A stretch of DNA of 64,000 bases from Pseudalkalibacillus sp045920555 (GTDB taxonomy: Bacteria; Bacillota; Bacilli; Bacillales; Fictibacillaceae), in the NCBI RefSeq assembly GCF_045920555.1, contig NZ_CP174509.1, positions 3,596,001 to 3,660,000 on the forward strand. Reading direction: 5' to 3'. Under the pieces are notes generated by a model. That model was not told the origin of the DNA and ran no database searches. It worked only from the letters and a program-made list of their open reading frames with translations. Position 1 is the first letter of the stretch. Every line of letters begins with the position of its first letter. Below, piece after piece: positions 45,222 to 54,243 of the stretch. The translations under genes and the position numbers were made by a program.

Positions 45222-46316
45222 TTAACGTTTATAGAAAGGTGCTTTTACGACTTCTGCTTTCAAGCGTCGTTTACGGACTTGGACTTCTACTTCGGTTCCG
45301 AGTTCCGTATACTTCGAGTCGATTAAAGCTAACCCAAGATTTTTACCAAGTGTAGGAGATTGCGTACCAGTCGTGACCTCTCCGATTTTCTCATCATTTT
45401 TGAAAACTTCATAATGGGTACGCGGTATACCTTTATCAATCATTTCAATACCGACTAACTTGCGTTTCAATCCATCTTCTTTCTGCTTGCGCAAAGCATC
45501 TTTTCCGATGAAATCAGGCTCTTTGTTCAATTTGACTGCAAAGCCGATTCCTGCTTCCAGCGGAGAAATCTCAGCAGTCAACTCTTGGCCGTATAAAGCG
45601 AGTCTCGCTTCAAAGCGTAATGTATCACGAGCTCCTAGCCCGATTGGAAGAACGCCGTCTTCTTTACCCGCATCTAAAATGGCTTTCCATAGGTGTGCAG
45701 CATCTTTACTTTCGATATAGATTTCAAAACCATCTTCTCCAGTGTAGCCCGTACGAGAAACCAGTGCTTTCTTTCCATCGATTTCTACGTCTTCTGCAAA
45801 CTTGAAGAAACCGATTTCGGAAAGATCGTGTTCTGTAAGCTTCTGCAAGACTTTTTCTGCAACTGGACCTTGTAACGCTAATTGAGCAATATCCTCCGAA
45901 AGATTCTGAATTTCAACATTTCCTTGTTTATTCTTTATAAGCCAGTCATAATCTTTTTCAATGTTTGCAGCATTTACAACGAGAAGATAATCACCTTCCC
46001 CACGCTTATAGACAAGGAGATCATCTACAGTTCCACCATCTTCGTAGCACATAGCGGTGTACTGAGCACCACCATCCTTCAGCTTAGATACATCGTTGGT
46101 CATCACATATTGAAGAAAAGCTTCCGCTTCCTCACCTTTTACCGTAATCTCTCCCATGTGGGAAACATCAAACAAACCGGCTTTGGAACGTACCGTTTCG
46201 TGCTCTTCCTTAATGCTCGAAAATTGGACAGGCAATTCCCAACCACCAAAATCGATTACTTTTGCTCCGTATTCTTTGTAAAGTTCATGCAAAGGGGTTT
46301 GCTTTAGGGATGACAT
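45222..46316 (-). CDS. gcvT: Aminomethyltransferase (glycine cleavage T protein)
   Basis: Transfers the methylene of aminomethyl-GcvH to tetrahydrofolate. 364 aa: TPLHELYKEYGAKVIDFGGW start, GLFDVSHMGEI, SRTGYTGEDGFEIY and GLGARDTLRFEARLALYG. I set the start at ATG 46316, 8 nt after GGAG. The frame stays open for a further 160 codons through hairpin repeats and riboswitch to 46802, but that part has no homology and its translation is not expected. Confidence 0.97.
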   Translation of the reverse strand: MSSLKQTPLHELYKEYGAKVIDFGGWELPVQFSSIKEEHETVRSKAGLFDVSHMGEITVKGEEAEAFLQYVMTNDVSKLKDGGAQYTAMCYEDGGTVDDLLVYKRGEGDYLLVVNAANIEKDYDWLIKNKQGNVEIQNLSEDIAQLALQGPVAEKVLQKLTEHDLSEIGFFKFAEDVEIDGKKALVSRTGYTGEDGFEIYIESKDAAHLWKAILDAGKEDGVLPIGLGARDTLRFEARLALYGQELTAEISPLEAGIGFAVKLNKEPDFIGKDALRKQKEDGLKRKLVGIEMIDKGIPRTHYEVFKNDEKIGEVTTGTQSPTLGKNLGLALIDSKYTELGTEVEVQVRKRRLKAEVVKAPFYKR

Positions 46317-46393
46317 GAGCATCTCTCCTTCTATTTTAATTTTCTTCCAGCTACTAGATTTAGTCTTATAAAAGTTAAACGAATAATGAAACC

Positions 46394-46536
46394 GGCTAAA
46401 AGCGTCACGTCCTATGACAACGCCGGTCCTAGTACATCCTGTACGTCGGAGGACCGGTAAAACCAAGTAACGATCACTGCCTAAAAACGTCACATCCTGA
46501 GACAACGGCAGTACTAGCACGTCCTGTGCGTCGAAA
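46394..46536 (-). repeat. Two tandem hairpin units in the gcvT leader
   Basis: Units of about 57 bp begin at 46394 and 46479 (85-bp period): GCTAAAAGCGTCACGTCCT versus CCTAAAAACGTCACATCCT, then TAGTACATCCTGTACGTCG versus TAGCACGTCCTGTGCGTCG. The small hairpin keeps pairing through a T-A to C-G change. Unit 1 is also enclosed by CCGGTCCT/AGGACCGG. The block lies between riboswitch terminator and gcvT, within the transcribed leader. Confidence 0.7.
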
Positions 46537-46660
46537 ATTCGCCGTTTATCAACGAGCAGTACTTGCATTATTTCTACGAGTTGTACCGAGGAAGCGTTCA
46601 TCAAAGGTACACTCGTCGACGCAGGTACATGAGCCCTTGGATACTTTTTGAACTTCCTCC

Positions 46661-46880
46661 AAAAAAAGAGAGGACAAAGAAGACTTTTATAACAACAAGC
46701 CCTCTCTGTCCTCGTACCTGAAAGTTTGATCACAGAACGGTTAGTCCTGCGACTTTCCCCTTTGGTGGCTCCATAACCGAGCACTCTCCAGAGTTGCGTC
46801 AAACAAGAGTCCGTTTGCCTGAGAGATTCGCTTTCGCTTGCTCCTTCGGCGCTACCCTGAATTAGTAGACTCTCCCCTTG
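46661..46880 (-). promoter_or_regulatory. Tandem glycine riboswitch with terminator
   Basis: Minus-strand RNA shows both glycine aptamers: the first with GGGGAGAGUC, GCGCCGAAGGAGCAA and AAUCUCUCAGGCAAA...GGACU, the second with CUGGAGAGUGCUCGG, GCCACCAAAGGGGAAA and AAACUUUCAGGUACGAGGACAG. The expression platform is a GAGGAC...GUCCUC stem ending in T7 at 46667-46661. Glycine binding should prevent termination and turn on gcvT-gcvPA-gcvPB. Confidence 0.96.
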
Positions 46881-46949
46881 TTCTCACTCGCACTATATGA
46901 TTGAACATCACTCACTTCATACACCATAAAGACTAAATCGGTAACAGCT

Positions 46950-46988
46950 ATTATATTTCTCAGTTCGCTTGTTCATACTAAGTATGAA
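46950..46988 (-). promoter_or_regulatory. gcv promoter -10 and overlapping 17-bp palindrome
   Basis: TATAAT (46955-46950, minus strand) lies about 75 nt before the first aptamer. The -35 region is covered by a perfect palindrome TTCATACTAAGTATGAA (46972-46988); the -35 itself is poor (TATGAA at 16 bp), which fits regulated activity. Confidence 0.55.
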
Positions 46989-47141
46989 TCTAGTTATATC
47001 TTATCATCGAAGAACGTATAATCGCAATTATCTTTTCTATAGAAAGCGTTCTATTTTAAATATTAACGAACATTATGAGCCGAATCATCATAATTCGTTC
47101 GATAATCAACCTAATTTTACATTCGGAAAGGGTTTTCGTCT

Positions 47142-48821
47142 ATGACTTTTAAAATCCAGCATGATCAAACCTGGAGTTCTGATTTCATTAAGCGCCTGGA
47201 TGAAGACGGTCCATGGTCAAATTGGGAACTCTATAAGCTTGCATTAGAGGCAGAAGAGAGTTTAATAATACCCGATTTTCTCGGCCTTCAGGCACCAAAG
47301 CATATCCCCCATGTCCAAATACTTCCGCATCAGATGGAGGTTGCCCGGAAAGTCATTGAGGACATGAACGGAAAAGGGATCTTAGCTGATGAAGTAGGTC
47401 TAGGAAAAACGATCGAAGCCGGTTTGATATTGAAAGAATACATGATTCGTGGTTTAGCAAAGAAAATCCTGATTCTCGTACCGGCTTCCCTTGTTTTGCA
47501 ATGGACCCATGAATTGAACACAAAGTTTCTCATCCCTGCTATACCGCAAAAGAAAGCTTATGTCTGGGATCAGTATGATGTGGTCGTATCATCGATCGAT
47601 ACTGCGAAGAGAAGCCCTCACCGTGATATTGTTTTAGATCAAGATTATGATTTGATTATTATTGATGAAGCACACAAGCTGAAAAATAAAAAGACGAAAA
47701 ACTATGAATTCGTCCAGCATTTAAAGAAAAAGTACTGTCTTCTTTTGACTGCAACACCGATCCAAAATCGGATTGAAGAGGTTTTCAACCTTGTTTCGTT
47801 ATTAAAACCTGGTCATCTCGGGAATGAGGAGTATTTTGATGAAGCCTACAGGTCAGGACGATATAATGTTCAAAATGAAAAAAAGCTCAAGCAGCTGATC
47901 AATAAAGTGATGGTCCGTAACAGACGAGAAGATACAGGCTTGAAATGGCCAAAACGTATCGTGAAGACTGTGCCGATTACACTTTCACCTACAGAACGTA
48001 AACTCTATGAATCCATTACACAAGCACGATCAAATACCGATTACGAACAACAACATGCTTTTTCGACCATTACCTTGCAACGAGAAGTCTGCAGCAGCCG
48101 TGAAGCGGTATTCTTAACGTTAAAAGCAATGGCTGAAAAAGAAGGTATCAGTGATACTGCTAGGGAGACAGCAATCACCTTAATGCACGAAATCGAAAAT
48201 GTCGATCGGAACTCGAAAGCTGAAAAAGCTTTAGAAATCATCCAATCCATTGATGGAAAAGTAATCATTTTCACTGAATACCGTGCTACTCAATTGTATC
48301 TGCAATGGTACCTTCAACAGCATGGCATTAGTTCTGTACCTTTCCGTGGAGGATTCAAGCGGAATAAGAAAGACTGGATGACCCAACTATTCAAAAATCA
48401 TGCGAAAGTGCTGATCGCCACTGAAGCTGGTGGTGAAGGTATCAATCTGCAATTTTGTCAGCATATCATCAATTATGATTTGCCTTGGAATCCGATGCGG
48501 ATCGAGCAAAGAATTGGCCGGATCCACCGAATCGGCCAGGAGCATGATGTACACATTTACAACTTTGCAACTGAAAATACGGTTGAAGAACATATCCTGC
48601 GCCTTTTATACGAAAAAATCAATTTATTTGAAAATGTGATTGGCGATTTAGACGAAATCCTTTCTCGTGTTGGGATGAAGAACATTGAACAACATATACG
48701 GGATATTTTTTACGAGTCTGATACAGAAGGAGAAATCAGGGTTAAAATGGACAATTTGACTTCGTTGTTGACTTATTCAAATGATGAGGGGGATGCTTAT
48801 GCTTCAGAAGGACATTCATAA
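47142..48821 (+). CDS. yqhH: SNF2-family helicase YqhH
   Basis: 559-aa DEAD/SNF2-type ATPase related to RapA. Walker A ILADEVGLGKTIEAGLILK, DEAH box LIIIDEAHKLKNKKTKN, TATPIQNR motif III, and C-terminal motifs V/VI ATEAGGEGINLQFC and RIEQRIGRIHRIGQ. Likely nucleic acid translocase; target unknown. Divergent from gcvT and followed by yqhG, which overlaps its end by 23 nt, as in B. subtilis. Confidence 0.95.
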   Translation: MTFKIQHDQTWSSDFIKRLDEDGPWSNWELYKLALEAEESLIIPDFLGLQAPKHIPHVQILPHQMEVARKVIEDMNGKGILADEVGLGKTIEAGLILKEYMIRGLAKKILILVPASLVLQWTHELNTKFLIPAIPQKKAYVWDQYDVVVSSIDTAKRSPHRDIVLDQDYDLIIIDEAHKLKNKKTKNYEFVQHLKKKYCLLLTATPIQNRIEEVFNLVSLLKPGHLGNEEYFDEAYRSGRYNVQNEKKLKQLINKVMVRNRREDTGLKWPKRIVKTVPITLSPTERKLYESITQARSNTDYEQQHAFSTITLQREVCSSREAVFLTLKAMAEKEGISDTARETAITLMHEIENVDRNSKAEKALEIIQSIDGKVIIFTEYRATQLYLQWYLQQHGISSVPFRGGFKRNKKDWMTQLFKNHAKVLIATEAGGEGINLQFCQHIINYDLPWNPMRIEQRIGRIHRIGQEHDVHIYNFATENTVEEHILRLLYEKINLFENVIGDLDEILSRVGMKNIEQHIRDIFYESDTEGEIRVKMDNLTSLLTYSNDEGDAYASEGHS

Positions 48822-49599
48822 TTTTCTGGACCGCTATTTTACAGCAAATGAATGTGAAATGCTCGAGCGAGAAAATCACCTTCTTCATGTCCAATTGACG
48901 ATTGAACTTGATAAACTGTTGATGAACCGTCCTTTTTATTGGCATTATCAGGAGCTGACAGGTGCAGAGCCTAACCCTCTGAAGCTTAAGCTTCGGACGG
49001 AGCAGTCTGAAGAAGATAAAGATGGTGAGTTTATCCATTTCGGTTCACCAAGGTTACATCAGATTTTCCAGTCGACTCGACAGCTCGGCTCATATATCCG
49101 GCTTTTTGAAAACGTCCAGCAAAATGAAAATGCTTATGTACCACTTGTCCCATGGATCGGCTTGAACATAAAAGTGTCATATCATTGTGACCGCAAGAAG
49201 GATTTCCTTCATTCTATAGGTCTGAACCTGATAAATGGGATGATGGTTAGTGAATTCCAAGGTTTGTTAGAATCAAAAGCTCTAACGCCGAAAATTCCCG
49301 ATTATTGTTATACGATGAGCTCTTTGATCAAACCTGTAAGTGGGATAAAACGCATTGAGCATTATATCGAGCAGGTCATACAAGACGATGATCCACAATG
49401 GTCGATTGATGCAAGAAAACGATGGCAGGAAGATGAAGAACTGTTGGATCATTTCTATCAGGATATTGAAGAGCTTCCAGAAAGCTATCATCTTGAAAAG
49501 CAAGCGCTGAAAGATCTGTATGAGCCGAAGGTTGTAGTACAAATCATAAATGGTGGAATGTTCTACCTATCCAATAATACTTTGATGAATTTAAGTTAA
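48799..49599 (+). CDS. yqhG: YqhG family protein
   Basis: 266-aa soluble protein of the YqhG family, which accompanies the YqhH helicase in bacilli. No catalytic motif is evident; segments such as FLDRYFTANECEMLERENHL and LNLINGMMVSEFQGLLESK are characteristic. Start ATG 48799 has AGGGGG 6 nt upstream within yqhH; two earlier in-frame ATGs lack sites. Function unknown, presumably linked to YqhH. Confidence 0.9.
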   Translation: MLQKDIHNFLDRYFTANECEMLERENHLLHVQLTIELDKLLMNRPFYWHYQELTGAEPNPLKLKLRTEQSEEDKDGEFIHFGSPRLHQIFQSTRQLGSYIRLFENVQQNENAYVPLVPWIGLNIKVSYHCDRKKDFLHSIGLNLINGMMVSEFQGLLESKALTPKIPDYCYTMSSLIKPVSGIKRIEHYIEQVIQDDDPQWSIDARKRWQEDEELLDHFYQDIEELPESYHLEKQALKDLYEPKVVVQIINGGMFYLSNNTLMNLS

Positions 49600-49601
49600 T
49601 A

Positions 49602-49645
49602 TAAAAATGAGGGACAAGCCTAAAAAGCTCATCCCTCATTTTTCA
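49602..49645. terminator. Bidirectional terminator between yqhG and yqzE
   Basis: AAAAATGAGGGA/TCCCTCATTTTT stem between convergent genes. Confidence 0.9.
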
Positions 49646-49819
49646 TTTCCGTTTGATTAACATTGAAATCGCCATTGGCAACAATCCGAACCATTTTACT
49701 GAAAGAGGGGGTTTTTGTTGTTTACGTTCCTTCCTCTTCTCCACCCGATCTACCTTGGGCTGGTCAACATACCGTACAAATTGCTGCGTTAAAAATTTTA
49801 CGAAATCATTCGTCGACAC
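49643..49819 (-). CDS. yqzE: YqzE-like small protein
   Basis: 58-aa basic protein (STNDFVKFLTQQFVRYVDQP ... KPPLSVKWFGLLPMAISMLI) with a hydrophobic C-terminal stretch. Length, sequence pattern and position after comGG/aroK match YqzE of B. subtilis. GTG 49819 has GGGTGAT 5 nt upstream; GTG 49828 is an alternative. Function unknown. Confidence 0.8.
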   Translation of the reverse strand: MSTNDFVKFLTQQFVRYVDQPKVDRVEKRKERKQQKPPLSVKWFGLLPMAISMLIKRK

Positions 49820-49846
49820 CCGAATCACCCGTTTTTATTACACATT

Positions 49847-50356
49847 CTAGGCAATCTCAACGGATTTTATCCATGTAAAAATTTCATCTGTAATTTGTTC
49901 GATTGTTTTTCCATCAGTCTGGATGGTTAAATCAGCGTCTTCGTAGTAAGGTTGCCTTTTTTCTGCCAATTGTTCAATTTCACTCTTGGTCTTCCCTTTT
50001 GCAAGCGGGCGCCCATCCTGTTGATACAGCCTCTCGAATATTGTTTCGACATCAGCCTCTAAATGAATGACATAACCGTGCTTTTTCATATGAGTACGAT
50101 TTTCTTTCCTTAAAACAACTCCTCCGCCTGTTGTCACGATGATATCAGAGATCGGTAATTCTTGAAGGGCATTTTGCTCTTCGTCCCGAAAATAAATTTC
50201 CCCTTTTCGTTCAAAAATCGAGGGGATATCCCATGCTAGCTTCTCTTCAATGTAGTTGTCCAAATCAATGACCAGTAAATCCATTTTTTCAGCTAATGCT
50301 TTTCCTACAGATGTTTTACCAGCTGCCATGAATCCAGTTAAATAGACTGCTCTCAC
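49847..50356 (-). CDS. aroK: Shikimate kinase
   Basis: Phosphorylates shikimate in aromatic amino acid synthesis. 169 aa with P-loop GFMAAGKTSVGKAL, DLDNYIEEK (shikimate/Mg site), TTGGGVVLR and lid residues GRPLAKGK. Start assigned to GTG 50356, sharing its G with the comGG stop (TAGTG); GGTGGTGAT is upstream. It is intact although the preceding comG genes are decayed. Confidence 0.96.
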   Translation of the reverse strand: MRAVYLTGFMAAGKTSVGKALAEKMDLLVIDLDNYIEEKLAWDIPSIFERKGEIYFRDEEQNALQELPISDIIVTTGGGVVLRKENRTHMKKHGYVIHLEADVETIFERLYQQDGRPLAKGKTKSEIEQLAEKRQPYYEDADLTIQTDGKTIEQITDEIFTWIKSVEIA

Positions 50357-50736
50357 TACATCACCACCCATTGGATAACTTCTTTGTTAACATAATTATA
50401 ATACATTAAACCTGCTCCTTTTCCAGTATCGTCTATTTGCACATTAAAATGTACAGCGTAAACTTCTTCTGAAATTTGAGTAACCAAGTAGCCCGCCGTT
50501 CCATCCTGGAATGTGAGGGATCCATCATCACCTGAACGGAGGCTGCCTGATTGTAATCCGTCGAAAACCTCACCTCGTGCCAATTCTAATGTTACATTCA
50601 CCTTAAACCAAACTACGCGCTTTTTAAGAAATTTACGCTCACTATCCAAGATTCTGATATTGAATAGTGTTACAGAAATCAAGATTAAAGAGATGATGAT
50701 AGAGAAAGCAGTTATATAACCGCCTTCCCTTCTCAT
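50356..50736 (-). CDS. comGG: ComGG, pseudopilin-like competence protein
   Basis: 126-aa product with an N-terminal hydrophobic segment (ITAFSIIISLILISVTLFNI) after a short MRREGG leader, typical of ComGG. The ATG at 50736 overlaps the comGF end (ATGA) and has GGAG 6 nt upstream. The frame is intact. With comGA and comGD-F broken, it is unlikely to work in transformation. Confidence 0.85.
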   Translation of the reverse strand: MRREGGYITAFSIIISLILISVTLFNIRILDSERKFLKKRVVWFKVNVTLELARGEVFDGLQSGSLRSGDDGSLTFQDGTAGYLVTQISEEVYAVHFNVQIDDTGKGAGLMYYNYVNKEVIQWVVM

Positions 50737-51102
50737 GGATTTCTCCATTGATTGACATAGGGTTGGACAAGGAGAGTATTATGCTCGTATTCCTGGTCAA
50801 TCGAATGAATAATCAGTTCGACAGAATATTGAGTGTGTATGACTTTAACCGTCCGGTTGTATCAAATACAATCGACTCCATCGGGTTTCTGCATTGATTG
50901 AGCCTTGGATTTCTTTATCAGCTTGTTCAAAAAACAAACTGATCTCTTGGTAATACAGAGATTTAAGGCTTGTTGAAAATATGACAGAAAACATCAAGGG
51001 AGTCAATGCTGCCAATGTAAGAAAAAGGGTTAAGGACAGAATCATTTCCAACAAAGTATATCCCGCCTCATGCTTCTCCACAAATTGACTTCGGTCGTCC
51101 AT
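50733..51102 (-). pseudogene. comGF: comGF, frameshifted
   Basis: The N-terminal part (EAGYTLLEMILSLTLFLTLA, prepilin-type methylation motif) runs to ...LYLIQPDG then stops at 50845. The remainder continues in a different frame as TVKVIHTQYSVELIIHSIDQ and on to ...NQWRNP, ending in a TGA that overlaps comGG. Total length and both halves fit ComGF, so one small indel near 50850 separates them. Confidence 0.8.
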
Positions 51103-51396
51103 TTGCTCCAATCCAATCTAAACATATTTTAACATGATTATCCTGAATCTCTGTTGATCTGATGTTATATTCTATCCCATTAGCTTCTACAGCCGTATTT
51201 AGTTCTTGCAAACTTTTCGTTATTTTCCATTCCTGCAACAAGCTATGGCATTTTTCAATTGCATACTCCTCTTGTTGAATAGAAATCCTTTCTTTATAAA
51301 CAGTTCCTAAGTTCAGGGGTGACCCAGAGCACAGCACATGAATATACTCATGCCGATCATTGCATCAATAAGGGTGAAACCATTACAATTTTTCAA
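51068..51396 (-). pseudogene. comGE: comGE, frameshifted
   Basis: Starts at TTG 51396 (GGGAAGG upstream) with the prepilin motif NGFTLIDAMIGMSIFM, then shifts: this frame ends soon after (CCALGHP), while the body, LCSGSPLNLGTVYKERISIQ through WIGANGRPKSICGEA, continues in another frame to 51068. The break is near 51335-51345 around TTCATGTGCTGTGC. Net length is not a multiple of three. Confidence 0.8.
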
Positions 51397-51831
51397 TGTA
51401 AAACCTTCCCTTCCCAAGCAGGAAGACGATTTTATATGTCTCTTTCTTTGTACGTAATAATATCGTTCCACCTTTTTGAATCGTTCCATTAGCGCCATAT
51501 TCCAGTATCAAACTGATGTAAGGTCTTGAAAATAAACACCTTCTGGAAAGTTGATCGTCTTAAGTTTTTCCTTGTTCATAGAGTCCGTTTCAATGGTATA
51601 TTTTTCTTCAGAATTATTGAACTTGATCTGTACTTTGGTTTTTTCGGTCAATGCATATTGTTGGGCTTAATGTAAATCAGCGGTCAACAGTTGGATGAAC
51701 TGCTGCACCTCCCTGTTTTCCTTCATTGGGACCATGTTGATGACAACCATCCCGGTCATGACAACAAGAATCGAAAGAACCATTAAGAGCTCAATCATCG
51801 TATATCCTTGTTCATAGAGTTTGATCTGCAT
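51383..51831 (-). pseudogene. comGD: comGD, nonsense mutation plus frameshift
   Basis: From ATG 51831 the frame gives MQIKLYEQGYTMIELLMVLS (prepilin motif) but codon 55 is TAA (51669-51667), between TADLH and AQQYALTEKTKVQ. Reading on in frame gives QIKFNNSEEKYTIETDS and FPEGVYFQDLTSV, then a second stop; the true C-terminus, EYGANGTIQKGGTILLRTKK ... LLGKGRFYIEKL, is in another frame and ends at 51383. Two independent lesions argue for genuine decay rather than one sequencing error. Confidence 0.88.
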
Positions 51832-52147
51832 CTGGCCTGCTGACTTTTCCAGTCACGGGATCATATTCGAGAATTTGATTATCGGGGCAAATCCAAGCTT
51901 CATCTTCGATATATACTTCAGTTTTTAAAGCTTCCAGGTTAGTTGGTAATTTTGAAAATTCCACTTCATAAGCCGCTACCTGGCTTTGAATCAATTTAAC
52001 CGTGGCATCACAGCTTTTGTCCTTGACGACTTCATTGATCTTCGCCGTATTCGGGACCGCAATCAATAGTAGAATTGAAATGATCAAAATGACGATCAGC
52101 ATCTCGATCAACGTAAATCCATGTTCATTGGGAATCCGACCAGACAT
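51812..52147 (-). CDS. comGC: ComGC, major competence pseudopilin
   Basis: 111 aa with the type IV prepilin leader/methylation site HGFTLIEMLIVILIISILLL and a C-terminal domain with two cysteines (SCDATVKL, WICPDN). Full length and uninterrupted. It would be processed by the prepilin peptidase ComC, but its assembly needs ComGA and ComGB, which are damaged here. Confidence 0.93.
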   Translation of the reverse strand: MSGRIPNEHGFTLIEMLIVILIISILLLIAVPNTAKINEVVKDKSCDATVKLIQSQVAAYEVEFSKLPTNLEALKTEVYIEDEAWICPDNQILEYDPVTGKVSRPDADQTL

Positions 52148-52169
52148 AAATATAACTCCCTTCGTATCT

Positions 52170-52892
52170 TTAAAGTGATTGAAAGAGTTGAAAAACCGGG
52201 ATCATAGCCGATAGGAAAAGAACCAATACAATCGATCCGATGATAGCGAACAAAACTGGTTGTATTAGTGCCATCATCCGCGACAGTCCTTCTCGTAAGA
52301 AAGGGAATCGCAACCAGAAGGATATCTTGTCATGTGCGTTTCTATGCTTGAATCGAATATGGTAGACAAGAAAAAACACTAAAATCAAAGTCAAATAGAT
52401 GAGTAGTGGAATGAACTCTAGGAAAGTAATCAAGTAACGTGTAAAAAGCGGAAGGGGTAAATCAACGGCATGAAAGAGCTTTGAAAACTGGGGAAATAGA
52501 AATTTGAGCATAAAAAACATCATGAGCATCAATGTGCTTAGAAGAACGGTTGGATAATGGATGGATTGCAGGAAGGATTTTTTCAGATCTTCACGCTTTT
52601 GGAGAATGGAACAGCCTACTAATAATCCAAAAGATAAATTCCCTTGTTCGGATGCGAAAAAAAGGTATCCAAGTATGTCTGGAGGTACCCTTTGACGTTC
52701 AAGTGCCTCAAATAACGGAATCCCTTTGACAAGATCTGCTTTGATCGAATCAATCGGAAAGTTTATCTGACGATTATGTTGAAGGCTGAGTAATGTAAGT
52801 GACTCTGAGATTGAATAACCTTTTTCAAGTAATGTACCGAGGCCTTTCAAAAACAGGGCTTGTTGGACATTTGTCCATCTACGTCTTCTCAT
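52170..52892 (-). CDS. comGB: ComGB, internally shortened assembly protein
   Basis: GspF/PilC-type membrane protein, 240 aa against roughly 320-345 in the family. The N-terminal GspF domain (FLKGLGTLLEKGYSISESLT) and first transmembrane pair are normal, but after FWLRFPFLREGLSRMMAL the sequence passes straight to the last helix (FAIIGSIVLVLFLSAMIPVF). The second GspF domain, about 80 residues, is missing in frame. Probably non-functional. Confidence 0.75.
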   Translation of the reverse strand: MRRRRWTNVQQALFLKGLGTLLEKGYSISESLTLLSLQHNRQINFPIDSIKADLVKGIPLFEALERQRVPPDILGYLFFASEQGNLSFGLLVGCSILQKREDLKKSFLQSIHYPTVLLSTLMLMMFFMLKFLFPQFSKLFHAVDLPLPLFTRYLITFLEFIPLLIYLTLILVFFLVYHIRFKHRNAHDKISFWLRFPFLREGLSRMMALIQPVLFAIIGSIVLVLFLSAMIPVFQLFQSL

Positions 52893-53963
52893 AACCGATG
52901 ACTTTCTCTACTCCAAATGGTCGCAATGGAGTATAAACCATCGCCATTGCGCGTATTTGATAATCATGCAATTGCGGAAACCTTTTAAAGTTGCTTTCAT
53001 TTTTCTCAATAGAAGCCATAATTTCTTTCAGCAGATTACCTTGGTAACGTCTCATATATCCCCATTCTCCGATTTTTTCTCCTCAGCATGCAATAGAAAG
53101 AACAATCCGATCTGCAATAGGGACAATTAATTTCAAGTAATCTTTGGGAGACGAGGCCCAGCAATGTCTGCTTCAAATCTTCCAATTTCAATCCAAATTC
53201 AAGCAGTCTGTACAGATATCCTATCGTATCTTTCGCATGGAGTGTCGATAAGACTAGGTGACCGGTTAAAGAGGCACGTATCGCTAAATGTGCCGTCGCC
53301 TCATCCCGTATCTCCCCGATCATGATGACAACCGGGTCATGACGCAATATCGACTTGACTCCATCTAGATACGTCACACCTGCTGGCTCATTGATTTCAA
53401 TTTGCAGCAAACTATCCATTCTTTTTTCAATTGGGTCTTCCAGCGTGATGATCTGTCGCTTCAAGTTATGTTGGGATTCTTTCAACAAGGAGTATAGGAG
53501 TGTGGTTTTTCCAGATCCATCCAGACCTGCGAACAAAAGCAAACCTTGTGGTTGTGAGAGGAGGTTGAAAATGTTTTTGATGGAACTGTGGAAAATGGAA
53601 AGGTCCGTGTAGGTGTTTGAATCATTTTGAGGTAAAAAAACGTATGGCTAAGGCTTCATTATAAGCAGATGGCAGGGTCGATAACCTCAAGTGGATATTA
53701 CCATTGACCGGTAGGTAATGGTGGATGGAGGCGTTCTGAGGCTTACGTCTCTCTCCGATATCCATACCAGCTAAGTATTTGAAGTGGGAAATCAATCGTT
53801 CACTTTGCTTTAATGGCATCTCTTCAAGGGTGAATAGACGTTGATCGACTCTCGCTTGAATGATTGCAAACCGACGCTTCGGGATTACGTGTATGTCGGT
53901 TGCATTCATAGATAGAGCATGTAATACTAATTCTTCACTCTTTGTTTCGACACTAACTTCTAT
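52879..53963 (-). pseudogene. comGA: comGA, traffic ATPase with lost start and two frameshifts
   Basis: Parts of the ComGA ATPase lie in three frames. The expected start, 17 codons before SMNATDIHVIPK as in B. subtilis, reads ATA (53963-53961). A T7 tract at 53634-53640 (six expected) breaks the frame after EALAIRFF; the next frame carries PQNDSNTYTDLS, Walker A GLDGSGKTTLLYSLL and the Asp box MIGEIRDEATA. A second shift near 53040 (IYETLPR stop) precedes NLLKEIMASIEKNESNF and the end, which overlaps comGB. Three lesions indicate a dead gene. Confidence 0.88.
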
Positions 53964-54243
53964 AAAACCATCTTCTTTCGGGAAGTATATGAGTAATTCG
54001 ACAGAATTGAAATTTATCCTCTTTTTAACTTCAAATTCCTGTATATTTTTTCAAATTACCATTATACTATGTATAGCTTTGAAATAATTATGGCCTCGAC
54101 ACAAAATTGACATAGCAAATGTAATTTACTTTTTTGATTCATTTGATTTATAATACTAAAAGAGTCCATTTAATTTTGGATGGAGAATCGTTTAATCGCA
54201 CTTATCTATCCGTAATGATCATTGCTACAAAGGAGGATTACAT

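Noticed and set aside
46317..46802. 160-codon N-terminal extension of gcvT
   Set aside because: The open frame runs through hairpin repeats, the terminator and the glycine riboswitch; no homology, and GcvT has a well-placed ribosome site at 46316.
51313..51498. 61-codon ORF (MALMERFKKVERYYYV...) as a separate gene
   Set aside because: Its first half is comGD read in the wrong frame and its second half is the start of comGE.
53964..54100. ComK boxes (AAAA-N5-TTTT) upstream of comGA
   Set aside because: AT-rich tracts exist but none shows the paired K-box spacing.
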